DNA of 64,000 nt from Nemertoderma westbladi (GCA_032718475.1 JAUCBJ010009064.1:46433-110432); one strand, 5' to 3'; shown: positions 20,994-31,006, counted from the first letter of the stretch. A program made the numbers and translations. Notes: generated from the letters alone by a model not told the origin.

Positions 20994-21174
20994 TAATTTT
21001 TAATGATGACGTGGAAAAGGGAATATTATAAAACGTTTAACTACTGTTAAATACTAACCTACTTTATTGCATACATTCATTCATATTGTCGAATTTTTTG
21101 CCTGCAGAAATAATAGCAAAGAAGAACAAATTAAAAATATGTTGTGAAGTGCGGGAATAAAAGACTGAATACAT
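20994..21174. other. Short spacer between LINE and H2B-like segment
   Basis: Non-coding. On the minus strand it lies just 3' of the H2B stop. An AATAAA overlaps the stop (TAAATAAATG), and I see no histone 3' stem-loop here. Confidence 0.5.
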
Positions 21175-21516
21175 TTATTTAGAACTCGTGTACTTGGTGA
21201 CAGCCTTGGTGCCTTCAGACACAGCGTGCTTCGCCAACTCACCGGGGAGCAGGAGGCGAACAGCAGTCTGAATTTCGCGAGATGATATCGTACGCTTCTT
21301 TCTTGTTGAGTGGGAAAGGCGGAAAGCCTCGGCCGCGATGCGTTCGTTGACAAAGCTGTTTATGATACTCATCGCTTTAGAGCTAACACCGGTGTCGAGG
21401 TGGACTTGCCTGAGTACCTTGTAGATGTATATCCCGTATGATTCCTTTCGTCGTCTCTTCCTCTTCTTGTTGGTACTACGAGCTACCTTTTGAGTTTTGG
21501 CTGCCTTCTTACCAAC
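21175..21516 (-). CDS. Histone H2B-like segment lacking its N-terminus (variant, spliced gene or pseudogene)
   Basis: About 113 codons without a stop, ending at the H2B-typical AVTKYTSSK. The order is a Lys/Arg-rich tail ([19 protein letters not shown]), the histone-fold helices ([15 protein letters not shown], then [13 protein letters not shown]) and the near-perfect [20 protein letters not shown]. Against the very conserved H2B fold it lacks the three residues Asp-Ile-Phe after SFVN and has [12 protein letters not shown] where YNKRSTITSRE is usual. No ATG is in frame; the frame is closed by TAA immediately upstream, where the sequence CTAATCACTTTTAAG resembles a branch point plus 3' splice site. 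AATAAA overlaps the stop and no histone stem-loop is seen, so the transcript would be polyadenylated. Either a divergent intron-containing variant or a decayed copy. Confidence 0.8.
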   Translation of the reverse strand, partial: VGKKAAKTQKVARSTNKKRKRRRKESYGIYIYKVLRQVHLDTGVSSKAMSIINSFVNERIAAEAFRLSHSTRKKRTISSREIQTAVRLLLPGELAKHAVSEGTKAVTKYTSSK

Positions 21517-22270
21517 TTAAAAGTGATTAGCAAATTTGCAGTGATATTATTGCTTGACATTGAATAATAATCAAAGTTCTCCTTATTTATTCTACTATAG
21601 CTGGGGACAAGCAGACAATGAGGATTTTAATAAAGTCCATTGGTGGAGTGAATAGTAATATAGTTGGAACAAAGCCAAAGTTGCATGATCTCTAGACCGC
21701 CGCGCTAGAGGCTATACTGGGGTGGCAATAATTCCAAAGCTCAACCGGGTGCTCAACCAACTTTAGCAAACATTAGCAGGGAATGCAGTATATAGCTAAT
21801 AGTCCACGTTCGCTAATGGATGCACCATTTTGTGTGACTTACCCCATAAATTAAATTACGTTACGTTACAGCAAACTTATGCGCCAGCGATCTTTGACCT
21901 TCAATGAGAATATTGTGCACTGCTAGATATTATGTTTAGTCATACAGAGATAAGTATAATATCAATATCAAAACCGATGGATTGAAAGTCAAACAACCGG
22001 GTCAATATAGTTAAGTAGAATGCATAGAAGTGATACTAGTGGATAAAGTCGAATCAGTTATACATAATACTGGAATCGGTTATCTATAACACCAGTGAAG
22101 AATCTAATCGTACATTTAATGGTTTGCTTTTCCTATTACTGTATATAAACTTATATAAATTTGCATTTAGTAGTATTATTGGAATGTTAATTTCTGAGTA
22201 CTGTAAGTGATAATTTAATTCATTATAAATTGTTTCCGTTAAATTCAAAGTCTACCGGGTAAGTAGAATA
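21517..22270. other. Non-coding stretch
   Basis: AT-rich with no reading frame worth noting. A first exon for the H2B-like segment, if it exists, could be here or further right, but I could not recognise one. Confidence 0.5.
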
Positions 22271-22284
22271 ACTATATGACTTTC

Positions 22285-23066
22285 ATATGTCTTTCTTATT
22301 TGATAACTCTTCAATTATCCTCCTAAGTGCCAAAATTTGCTCCATGGTCCCACGACCTTTTCGGAACCCATTCTGATTTCCACGGAGCAGTCTCTCAATG
22401 GTATCCCTGATGCGATTTAATATAATTCTATTATATAGTTTTGCAGCAATCGAGATCAATGAGATTCCCCGAAAAGAACCATAGAGAGTTAGGTTGCCCT
22501 TCTTGGGAACTGGCACCAACTTATTTGGTTTCATTTCTTGTGGGACTCTTGTTGTTCTGTACATGTCTACTAAGATTGGATAAATGAGCTTCAAATACTC
22601 AGGTATTTTAAAGACCTCTGGAGGAACACCATCTACTCCACTGGCACGATAGTCTTGGTCTTCTTTGCAGCAGCCGTCTCTTCATCAAAGGAGATATCGC
22701 CAGTGGGAATATCTGGGAGTACAGACTCAGACACTTTTACTTCTATAAAGTTATCGGGCAATACCCTGTCAGTATTGAGGAGCTTTTCAAAGTGGGCCTT
22801 CCAACCATATTGAGGCGATCGGTTGGTGATTCTGCCTTATTGCCTGTTCACGGACCTTGATGCAGCCTTAACTGTATTCTTGGCCGCTGTAGTCTGTTTG
22901 AGTCGGGACTCTTTCTGCATCTTATAGAGGTCATTTCAGTACTTCCGAATTTGTGGTCAGTCCAGGGGCCCTTTTCCTGTTTCTGCAGCTGCTAACTTAA
23001 CTGCTTCTGTGAAGGCAGTATAGCCCTCGCAGTGATCTGCTGCCTCAGAGGCAAGAACCTCATACA
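22285..23066 (-). mobile_element. RTE-like LINE fragment, minus strand, internally deleted
   Basis: Same family as the 18.8-kb copy. The reverse strand reads ASEAADHCEGYTAFTEAVKL near 23050, then a deletion, then the pre-RT and finger region, and a clean stretch with KLVPVPKKGNLTLYGSFRG and LRGNQNGFRKGRGTMEQILA, breaking off at ELSNKKD near 22283. It has many frame changes and stops (for example near 22860 and 22920). It is a dead fragment; the preserved QNGFRKG shows the ancestral sequence of a spot damaged in the 18.8-kb copy. Confidence 0.9.
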
Positions 23067-23299
23067 TGTGGCTCAGCTGTAGTGTGAAGTTGGATCTCAC
23101 ACTACTGGGCTGTTGCAACAGGGAGACCAGTCATGCCGCGGCAAGGCAGACTTCTTTTTATGCTAGCACGCATATTGTCTTACCTTGGCCACAATAAGGT
23201 GGTGATTACTGGAGAAAGGTCGAACTGTAAATGAATTAGTCTTGTATAGAGCTCCTGTATTTCCTACGAAACAGAATATAGTCTATCTGGGACTTGTGA

Positions 23300-23776
23300 C
23301 CTAGACTTTGCTGATGACTTAGGAGTACTCTCAGAATCACTAGAGGGAGCCAAACGGCTCCTCAGCTCATTAGAACAGGCTGCTTCTAGTGTTGGTCTTT
23401 TTATTAACTCCAGAAAGACAAAAAATTTTGACAGTTAACTTTGAAAGTCCTCAGCAAGTCTCTGACCGGATGAGCATAAGCTCAAAGGATGGTATGCTTG
23501 CGTCAAGTAAAATGCACACATCTACAACCAGACACTATATAACATTGGAGGTGTCTCATTGGTTCCCCCAAGCTTGACACTAGAACAAAATCGCCTCCGC
23601 TTTGCAGGACATTGCTTTCGCCGTAAGGACCAGCCAGTGCATAATCTCGTACTTTGGCAGCCTCATGGAGTGAATAAGCATGGTGGACAGCCCATGACTT
23701 TCTTGAGACGCATCTTAAAGGACACTGACCTTGAAGATACGGATGATCTAGCAAATGTCATGGGTGATAAGGAGTG
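23300..23776 (+). mobile_element. RTE-like LINE fragment, plus strand, internally deleted
   Basis: Plus-strand piece of the same LINE: it starts at LDFADDLGVLSESLEGAKRL, loses frame at the SRKTKNF site (an extra A in an A-run), then skips about 240 bp (ends of thumb) and resumes at IGGVSLVPPSLTLEQNRLR and RFAGHCFRRKDQPVHNLVLW, ending near MGDKE. With the minus-strand fragment at 22285-23066 it forms a head-to-head pair, so the region has been inverted or two insertions met. Confidence 0.9.
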
Positions 23777-24069
23777 AAATTCTGAAAATGGACGGAATTT
23801 CGGTTAACACCATCGCTATAGACCCAGGGCGATGTCGGTAATTGATGCAGACTTGCATTAAAGTCTCCCAGGAATGTTAAGAATGTATGGTGATTCCAAA
23901 TGTATCATCTGAAAGGTACATGCCTAGGGGAACAGAAGGACATTTAGCATGAGAATCAAAAACGCAGCTGTATTGTGTGGAGTAGGCTAGAGTTGTTTAC
24001 AAGGGATGCAAACTTTACCTTAGCAATGGGTACCATCAGCTCCTTTGTTTATGATTGAACTGTGATGGG
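23777..24069. other. Non-coding spacer
   Basis: No gene or repeat recognised; it separates the RTE-like piece from two other LINE remnants. Confidence 0.4.
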
Positions 24070-24545
24070 TCAGTTGATTAGGGAAGATTTTTCCATAGTT
24101 CGATAGCTATAGCATGATGTTGTAAAAAGGGGTATATTATGCTGCTGCTTCAAGGGTTGGTTGCCACTCAAAGAGGCTAGATATGCAACAGGGGCCGCTT
24201 CTGTAATAGAAGGGATCCCAAGACCACCCATACGACATGGCAGTGTTGCCTGACTCCAAATTTCTGGTGTCATCTGGACATTTGTTATGGCCTGCAGTGT
24301 TTCCTTTAAACAATCATCTATTTTCTATAAGGGGTATGTATTTTGGAATGATGGGTTCACCCAGAACATATAGATCCATCTGGGCATTGACAGGCAATTT
24401 TTCAGGAGGAAATAGGCAATATGGTGTGGTCTATATACTTCGGTCTGTTTTGAAATTGTTCCAGTATTTCCAACTTCTCTTGGAGGGCTGCATTAACGGC
24501 TCCCTAATCAATTGGGGCACCGAGTAAGGTGAGATCGTCGAGAGG
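24070..24545 (-). mobile_element. LINE C-terminal fragment (TLLGAP type), decayed
   Basis: The reverse strand reads LDDLTLLGAPI, a stop, then AALQEKLEILEQF, and further on CRMGGLGIPSITEAAPVAYLAS. Both are motifs of the C-terminal part of an RT-encoding family common in invertebrate genomes, with TLLGAP and later GGLGI..APAAYLAS. Several stops and frame changes lie between, so it is a relic. It is probably a separate insertion from the neighbour at 24554-25440. Confidence 0.65.
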
Positions 24546-24553
24546 GGTTTCTT

Positions 24554-25440
24554 TCAGGGATGGACACTCTTAGGATAGAAAGATAGGAAGGTTGTCTGCT
24601 CATAGTATTTCTTTAGCCGATGAATAAATGATACAACCTTAGGCGCATTTATTATATAGTCTGTCAGTTTGTTCCAGAGCGGTGGTCCCATGTAACTGAA
24701 AGTTCTTTGCCCATATACGGTTATCCGAAAAGGTACAGTTGCTTGGTGACTATGAATCCTTGTTGACCGGGATCTTTCAGGAATATCAACTAGGTCGGAT
24801 GTATATTCAGGTGATCGGTTATTAGGAGATCCAAATAGGATGACTTCCGTTTTATCAAAATTAATCACCAGTTTATTCTCCACGCACCAATCGAAAGCAC
24901 GGTTCATTGAGGACTGTCTGACAGCAGCTACATCTTCACTATCACTGATCAATGCTGTATCATCAGCAAATGTGGGGTCAGGGGTTCCATCTTCAATGAC
25001 CTGGTTGAAATCATTTGTGTTGACAATATATTTTTGTCCGCCGAGTATTGATTCCTGTGGTACACCATTTTTGACTTTCAGCGGTGCGGTGGGAAGACTG
25101 CATTACCAAAGCGTACAACCTGTTTTCTATCAGTTAGATATGATCTAAACCATTCTTAGGTTGGTGTGGATGCGCCAATGGCTTTCATTTTATGTAGAAG
25201 AACCTCATGATTGACCGTATCAAAGGCCTTGCGAAATTCTATTAGAACCATACCAACTAACCGACCATCGTCAATGGAGTTCCTGATAATATCCACCAGC
25301 CTGAGTGCGTTGGCAGCGTTGTAGGCAGCTCTTTCCACTATCTTGGATAGAATTGGCAAAAGGGACAATGGTCTGAAGTTACCTCTCTCAAGTTTTGGAG
25401 CCTTTGATTTATTTGAGGCTTTTTTGTAGACATTCGAAAA
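24554..25440 (-). mobile_element. LINE reverse transcriptase fragment (CR1/Jockey-like), decayed
   Basis: Read on the reverse strand: FRPLSLLPILSKIVERAAYN, EFRKAFDTVNHEVLLHKMK, a rearranged GVPQ-like site, then PTFADDTALISDSEDVAAVR and NKLVINFDKTEVILFGSPN, and the C-terminal tail FSYMGPPLWNKLTDYI. The first catalytic Asp is replaced by Glu in EFRKAFD (the usual form is DF/DL-KAFD), and the middle of the palm is deleted (a stop follows ASTPT at 25156). Clearly non-functional. Confidence 0.85.
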
Positions 25441-26159
25441 AATACAAGAGGCAAAAGATAAGTTTATGATATACTCTATGTAAACATTGCTGATATGGCC
25501 GGAGCCACGTCCTTAATGATTCTTGCTGGGCTGATTTCGTCTGGTCCAGCTGTCTTGCTAACATCAAGTTTATTCATAATATCAGTAACTTCAATTTCAT
25601 TGGCTGGTTGGAGACTAAAAGGACACCTAATTTATGATAGTATTATTTTGTCCTATTCTTGTCCTTGTCAGGTATACATAAACATTGGTGATTAGAATGG
25701 GTGGGGCTTGGGTTGGATCGATTCAAACATATGGCATGTACAGGCTTGTGCTAGTTGTTGAGGAAGTGGGTGGCTCATGTTTAAGATGTGGGTGGATTGG
25801 GTGTAGTTGTGGGGGAACCAGGTGTGGCCAAGATTGTGGTTGAGATACATATGGTTGATAGGGTTCGGTCGGCTGTACAGTACCTTTATCTTCTATATAA
25901 ACTACCCATCACTCTTGTTTAAGGCGAAATAGGGCAGCTGTCATCTGATCATTGATTGAATGCATGTCCGCCGGGTCTCGAGTCTTATTTCATTTTTGTA
26001 CATAAATAGCCACCGATAAGCTGTTTTATTATTATCAGCGTGGAATTAAGCAAAATGAAGGCCTATTTGCATAATTCTTATAAGTACAAGCTGGCAAGCC
26101 TGGAGGGTTCACGGTCCTCCTACTTAATCAGTACAATAATAATAACCGATACATCATTG

Positions 26160-26900
26160 TCGAAACGTACCCAGTATTCGGGTACCGGTACCGGCTGGCG
26201 GCTGACCGGTACGTTTTCGTTCGGGTAGGCCTATGTTTCCTTTTCACTTGTTCCCATCGTAGGCGACCTCATGCTCATCCCACCACGACCACGACCACCA
26301 GTTACGAGTTGGGTAGGCGTCTACCGGCAACCGGTAAGTAATTACGCGCCACACGACGTCATCCCGCCATCCGCCAACATTTATACCGGTACGGTAAGCC
26401 TACCACCTACCGGCTGGCTACCATCGCACCGTAGGTCTACCGCCTACGCCTACCGGTCAACCGGTAACGGTAGGCTACCGCGTACCGGTACAGCGGTACT
26501 CAAAGTCGTACCGGTATTGTCGTAATTGACAAATGAAGGATTAAACCGTAACCAGTTCTGGTACCGGTACCATATGCATCTGAACGACTGGACGGTTAAT
26601 CTCATAGCATAGCTGCATAGGCCTACCGGTAGTCAGTGCGAAGTCGCCTGCGAACATGGCGAAATATTATATTTAAGCCAGGCATAGTCTACCTGATGGA
26701 TAATAATAAACTGAAATGCTATGCCAGTCTGCCAGTCAGAAGTACCGGTACTTGGTACTGCCACTTTGCTGCTATGCCAGTATGCTAGCAGGTAGTGCAT
26801 AGTGCTAAAATTGTCTACAGATTAACTACAGGCAGACAATAAGACAGTACTAGCAGTCTAGGGCCTACAGGACTGCAGTACCGGTACTGCAGTATTGGTA
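26160..26900. repeat. ACCGGT-rich low-complexity region
   Basis: A block dominated by degenerate TACCGGTA / CCTACCGG words, for example GGGTACCGGTACCGG at 26180-26194 and GTACCGGTACTGC near 26880. The word is its own reverse complement. The unit spacing is irregular, so it is not a simple tandem array. Confidence 0.7.
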
Positions 26901-27220
26901 ATTGCTAATGCTAATTAATTACCTTAATTAAATCTTCAATTAGGTCATAATGTAGGTCCAAATTTAAAAATCGGCCTCCGTTAATCTATTTAGAAATAAT
27001 TCAGGTACCTCCATGCCAAATATCAGAATCATTCATTGCGTTCCCTATGACAAGATAGCTTTTTCCTAAACCATGCGAAAACACGCAAATATAGCGCTCA
27101 CATCGCACAAATACCATCTCGACACCCAATTTTTTGTATGAGCCTTCGCCATCCCTATATCTAACTTTTGTCCAAATTTTGTTTCGATTGATTAATAAAT
27201 AACTGAGATATCGCTCTGGA

Positions 27221-27258
27221 CACACACACACACTAACACACACACACACACACACACA
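27221..27258 (+). repeat. (CA)n microsatellite
   Basis: Alternating CA with one CTAA interruption, 200 bp upstream of the acceptor-like site of the coiled-coil gene. Confidence 0.95.
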
Positions 27259-27403
27259 TTACGGTAATAATGGTCACTTATGTCAAAGACCGTGAACCAA
27301 CAAGGTGCAGATGAAAATGTTTACCGTCTATTGCACATTGCATATAACGACGGCATTTTGAAATAATACTGTAATAACAATTTTTATATTAGGTTTTTTG
27401 GAA

Positions 27404-28954
27404 ATGTCTGATTTGGTGAATAACAACCTCGACTATGATGAGAGCACAAGAAACCCAGACCAGGCTGAGAGCACGAGAAATGAGTTGGAACAGTGGCCGG
27501 ACAAAGCCAAGGCGCATCTCAAGACGAACATGTGTTACCTATATGATGTGTTAAAGGAACTAGACGATGTTACAAAGTCAAGTCTAGATGAGATAAACGG
27601 TCATATGGGATATATTTCGTCTATCATAAGAGCTGCTAAGATACGGATGATGAAAGAGGTCGAGGATGTCCATTCTGAGATGAGAACAAAATTGTTCAAA
27701 CGTCAGGAATACTTGAGGAATGTCCATATTCCCAAAGATTCGGAATATAGCAGCAAATTAGAGGACCCTGATGAGGTAAAGGATTTAATAGAAACATTCG
27801 AAGAAATAGCTATGAAGATGTCCAGTGTCAGGGTGACTAAAGTTCCAGAAATTAGCTACGAGAGGTTGGAAGACGGTCTAATAACAAAGGCGTTGGAGAA
27901 GATTATTGGCAAGGTTGTGGTGAACTTACGAGGAATCCAGGAAGACAACGATGATCCTATGGAGAATGCTGGCAGCGTTGAAGAAATCAAACAAGGTCAG
28001 GGCATTGAGTTGATAAAAATCGAAGGACCCGTGGGTAAATCTTACATCAATATTTACGAGAAAGATATTCTTAAAGATGCGGAAGTGAGGGAGGCGTGTT
28101 TGGTAGACTGTAAGGAGTTGGGAGTGTCTCAGGTTTGTCGAATTGGAGGGGAGAGCGGCTCGAACAAGGCGATTGGAGTTGCCGATTCGGACAGGAATCG
28201 GATTGTCTTCTTTATGTTGGACGAGGACACGAACATGATGCACGCAGATGGAGATCCTGTGGATCTGAACAAACGGATCAACTGTATTTATAAGAGCAAA
28301 GATGTTAAATTCCTCGAAGTTTCCGATAATTATTGGATCGTCGGAACTGATTCCTGTTTATTTGGCATCAATAGGGACATCGATGATGCACCTGTTGAAC
28401 ATCTTTGTGTCTACAAGGAGAAGTATAACAAGGGAGTTGTAGGGTCAATAGTGGATGTGAATGTTGGTGGTTTGCATGATAATGTTGCTTGGGTTGCTAC
28501 GACTAAGAATAATGTAGTCAGTGTAGACCTAACTAGTCTAGTAGCTACTGATGTTAGTCATTTAGATCATCCTGGTCGCCTCATAAGCTGTTGGGGTCAG
28601 TATTTCGCTTTCTACGAAGCTGACAACCAGCAGCTGACCGTCTGGCTTTATGCATACAGACCGAAAGCCGGGAAGGGTCCCTGGGAACTAGTTAACTCCT
28701 ATATAACAATGGACTGTGGCCCCTCAATTCCTATTGGTCGGTTGGATAGGACCTGGTCCCATTGGCTGGTCCCCTTACAGTCAGAGGGGAAGCATTTCAT
28801 CAGCGTTTATCCAAACAAACGAGAGTGCATAGAGAAGGTTGAGCAATTGGGTAGCATAGACGTCGATGGGTATGGCGGTTTGGTGAGGCTAGGTGTGAGA
28901 ACCTTCATATTGTCTCAAACCTTCTCAAATAACCTACTTTATATAAAGTATTGA
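27404..28954 (+). CDS. Intact protein with N-terminal coiled coil and probable beta-propeller (TRIM-like without RING), function unknown
   Basis: ATG at 27404 (MSDLVNNNLDYDEST) opens 516 codons to TGA at 28954, with no interruption. It is the only long clean frame here that is not transposon-derived. Residues about 30-165 are acidic, helical and heptad-like (LDEINGHMGYISSIIRAAK, then a Met/Glu/Lys-rich stretch), a likely coiled coil. Residues about 200-510 lack charged clusters and show repeated hydrophobic beta-type strands with Gly/Asp turns (SGSNKAIGVADSDRNRIVFF, KDVKFLEVSDNYWIVGTDS, NVAWVATTKNNVVSVDLT), suggesting a six-bladed propeller. This layout resembles TRIM proteins, but no RING or B-box is present in this exon. 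A pyrimidine-rich TTTTTATATTAG ends at 27392, so an upstream exon may exist. Regulation not visible. Confidence 0.7.
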   Translation: MSDLVNNNLDYDESTRNPDQAESTRNELEQWPDKAKAHLKTNMCYLYDVLKELDDVTKSSLDEINGHMGYISSIIRAAKIRMMKEVEDVHSEMRTKLFKRQEYLRNVHIPKDSEYSSKLEDPDEVKDLIETFEEIAMKMSSVRVTKVPEISYERLEDGLITKALEKIIGKVVVNLRGIQEDNDDPMENAGSVEEIKQGQGIELIKIEGPVGKSYINIYEKDILKDAEVREACLVDCKELGVSQVCRIGGESGSNKAIGVADSDRNRIVFFMLDEDTNMMHADGDPVDLNKRINCIYKSKDVKFLEVSDNYWIVGTDSCLFGINRDIDDAPVEHLCVYKEKYNKGVVGSIVDVNVGGLHDNVAWVATTKNNVVSVDLTSLVATDVSHLDHPGRLISCWGQYFAFYEADNQQLTVWLYAYRPKAGKGPWELVNSYITMDCGPSIPIGRLDRTWSHWLVPLQSEGKHFISVYPNKRECIEKVEQLGSIDVDGYGGLVRLGVRTFILSQTFSNNLLYIKY

Positions 28955-29345
28955 TTATTGTAATTCTTGTATAAATTTTGTTTCAGATACGTTAAAGAAC
29001 AGTAGTGTATGCTTTTACACGAATATATGATAAATGTAATTGATTGGGGTTATTTGAAGGTGGTGACACTATTTTTATTTTCAAACACAGCTCAGGAAAG
29101 CCGTCCACGGGCGAGGATTTTACTGTACTGCACAAAATTTATTCAGGAAGCTTTTAGATTTGTACTGCACAGTAGTTAAAGTAGTTAATGTTTATTGTAA
29201 TGTTAATTTGATAATTTTGTCTGTGTAGCACTATATTATTTAGAATGGATATAATGACAACGTATTGTCTGTGTGTAGCTTTGTAAAGGAAACAATGACT
29301 GTTAATGCTGTCTGTATGTAGCATAGTAGATAGAAAGTCGGGTTC
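28955..29345. other. 3' flank of the coiled-coil gene
   Basis: Non-coding, probably 3' UTR plus intergenic. I see no canonical AATAAA close after the stop; TATAAA-like and GATAAA variants occur. A TTTTGTTTCAG at about 28977 resembles a splice acceptor, but no exon follows. Confidence 0.4.
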
Positions 29346-29660
29346 ATTGTGTCAAGTACAATGCACACATCTCCAACCAGAGAACATTGGGGGTGTCTCA
29401 TTGGTTACCCCAAGATTGACACTAGAACAAAGCCGCCTCCGCTTTGCAGGACATTGCTTTCGCCGTGAGGACCAGCCAGTGCACATTCTTGTGCTTTGGT
29501 AGCCCCATGGAGAAAATAAGCATGGTGGACAGCTCGTGACTTTCTTGAGACGCCTCGTAAAGGACACTGGCCTTGAAGATGCGGATGATCTCGCGAAAGT
29601 CACGGGGGATAGGGAGTTGTGGCGGAGCAACTTTGTTGATAAGCCGGCACAGCATTATTA
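29346..29660 (+). mobile_element. RTE-like LINE 3' fragment
   Basis: Another copy of the family: it starts within the C-terminal domain, continues through IGGVSLVTPRLTLEQSRLR and RFAGHCFRREDQPVH, and reaches the RELWR end at about 29620, followed by GCCGGCACAGCATTATTAATG, which matches the 3' end of the 18.8-kb copy. Frame changes occur near 29500. Truncated at both ends. Confidence 0.9.
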
Positions 29661-29899
29661 ATGCACGCTGCATTGGGCTTGCCAATTGTGGATTCAAAGA
29701 TGGTGACAAAATATTTTTGTTAAGCCAGAATAGCATCCCAATGTGCAGTTTCAATGCGGCAGGCCGATTATAGATAGATAGTATGTACTGTTTGCATGTG
29801 TAGTAGCACTTATATTATTGTTATTAGCTTTCATTCTGCAGTATTATATATAATATTACTAGAAAAGCCCGTAAGTAAGCTGGCTATAAACGAAACTGC
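29661..29899. other. Non-coding spacer
   Basis: AT-rich; nothing recognised. Confidence 0.4.
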
Positions 29900-30095
29900 C
29901 TAGTTTTAAAACAAAAATTTAAGATTAATAAAAATATCTGATCCGAGATCGAAACAGTACTTTTACCTAAGTCTGGCTCTCTACCGAGTGAGCTAACTGG
30001 CGCTCTACAGAGTGAGCTAACTGGCGCTCTACAGAGTGAGCTAACTGGCGCTCTACAGAGTGAGCTAACTGGCGCTCTACCGAGTGAGCTAACTG
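29900..30095 (-). mobile_element. tRNA-derived SINE-like element with amplified D-arm
   Basis: On the minus strand the right end is a 24-bp tandem repeat of a tRNA D-arm-like sequence (TAGCTCACTCGGTAGAGC). It then runs into AGCCAGACTTAGGTAAAAG (anticodon-arm position) and GTTTCGATCTCGG (box-B-like, about 8 of 11 positions), then AT-rich sequence. This is the order of a tRNA: box A, anticodon region, box B. Five tandem box-A units make it non-standard. A SINE derived from a tRNA is the simplest reading. Confidence 0.65.
29977..30095 (-). repeat. 24-bp tandem array, five copies, tRNA box-A-like
   Basis: Units start at 29977, 30001, 30025, 30049 and 30073 (the last is 23 bp). The plus strand reads CTCTAC[A/C]GAGTGAGCTAACTGG; the minus strand reads TAGCTCACTCGGTAGAGC, an excellent fit to the tRNA D-arm and box A. 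Two unit variants alternate C/A at one position. Confidence 0.9.
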
Positions 30096-30738
30096 AGATA
30101 AATCCTCAGAACATGTCACGTAGGGTCGTTTTTTAGGGTCTCTCTTTCCTACAACAACTACCTACCTCAGAGGCAGTATCGTTATTATATGTTAAAGTAA
30201 CAATTCTTTGTTGTATTGTTTTGAAATAAACCAAATTATTTTCCACCTATTTGCTCAACACGAGTCCCTATATAATTGGCTCTAGTCGTAATATTTCCCA
30301 CTACCGGTACTGTGTCGGTGTGGCAACATTTGTGTATAATTATTTGTTTGTACAACTCCCTAATCAGCTGTTTGAGTTCTTATTCGTTTAGTTACATCTT
30401 TGTTCGTCCACTGATGTTCATGACGATGACCATTTAAAATTTGTGCGCCTGAAAATAAGTAACATAACTATTGACATTAAATTAAACGGATATTAATATT
30501 GTTATCTAAAAAGTTGTTGTTATCTCCCGCCGTTCGGCTAGGGACTACGTACAAAGTGTCTTACGCGACATTATCTACAATGCTGCGGTCCCCCCCCCCC
30601 CCAGTCCCCCCCAGAACTATACTCCCCAGGAGGATACCGGTGCTCCTTTAGCTACCATTTACGGATATACAAGGCAAATGAGATGCACACTGGCTAGACC
30701 TATTAAAACATTGGAACTCAGTCTTCCACACTAACATG
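30096..30738. other. Non-coding spacer with a C-run
   Basis: AT-rich with a C-homopolymer tract at about 30591-30602 and an ACCGGTAC word near 30303. No gene recognised. Confidence 0.4.
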
Positions 30739-31006
30739 TGGGGCGAGCCACGAAGTGAGTGAGCCTTAGCGTAGTGGTACCATTAATCAACCTGTCGTTC
30801 TGTCGTTCTGTGGGGCGAGCCACGAAGTGAGTGAGCCGTAGCGTAGGGGTACCATTAATCAACCTGTCGTTCTGTCGTTCTGTCGCGTTTTTTTTCAGTA
30901 TTTTATTTTAAACGTTAATAACTCGGCCAATCCTTGATGAAATCTATCCAAACTTGGTACACATGTTGTTTGGCAAAAGTTTGAAAATTTTCCAAGTAGA
31001 ATTTGT
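30739..31006 (+). repeat. 72-bp direct duplication and dispersed repeat, copy 1
   Basis: Two 72-bp units (30739 and 30811) share TGGGGCGAGCCACG, GTGAGTGAGCC, GTACCATTAATCAACC and a doubled CTGTCGTT. The second runs into a block with AACTCGGCCAATCC, TGATGAAATCTATCC, AACTTGGTACACATG and TTCCAAGTAGAATT. That block recurs at 34325-34462 in the same orientation and, diverged, in reverse complement at about 32990-33125. Confidence 0.85.

Larger units (their letters stand above)
25441..27390. other. Non-coding region with an ACCGGT-rich block and a CA microsatellite
   Basis: No gene recognised. Between 26160 and 26900 the word ACCGGT (usually TACCGGTA) occurs ten times or more, mixed with CTACCG-type repeats. 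A (CA)n run with one interruption lies at 27221-27258. The only long reading frame here, about 80 codons at 26271-26525, follows from the ACCGGT-rich composition and is not proposed as a gene. Confidence 0.55.

Noticed and set aside
21081-21353. Second minus-strand frame over the H2B-like segment
   Set aside because: Out of phase with the histone fold and without recognisable sequence.
26271-26525. Pro/Arg-rich frame of 84 codons
   Set aside because: Follows from ACCGGT-type low complexity.
27001-27255. Minus-strand frame beginning with Cys/Val repeats
   Set aside because: The start is the (CA)n microsatellite translated; the rest matches nothing.
29977-30095. Functional tRNA gene
   Set aside because: Box A is in tandem, box B is weak and no acceptor pairing is visible.
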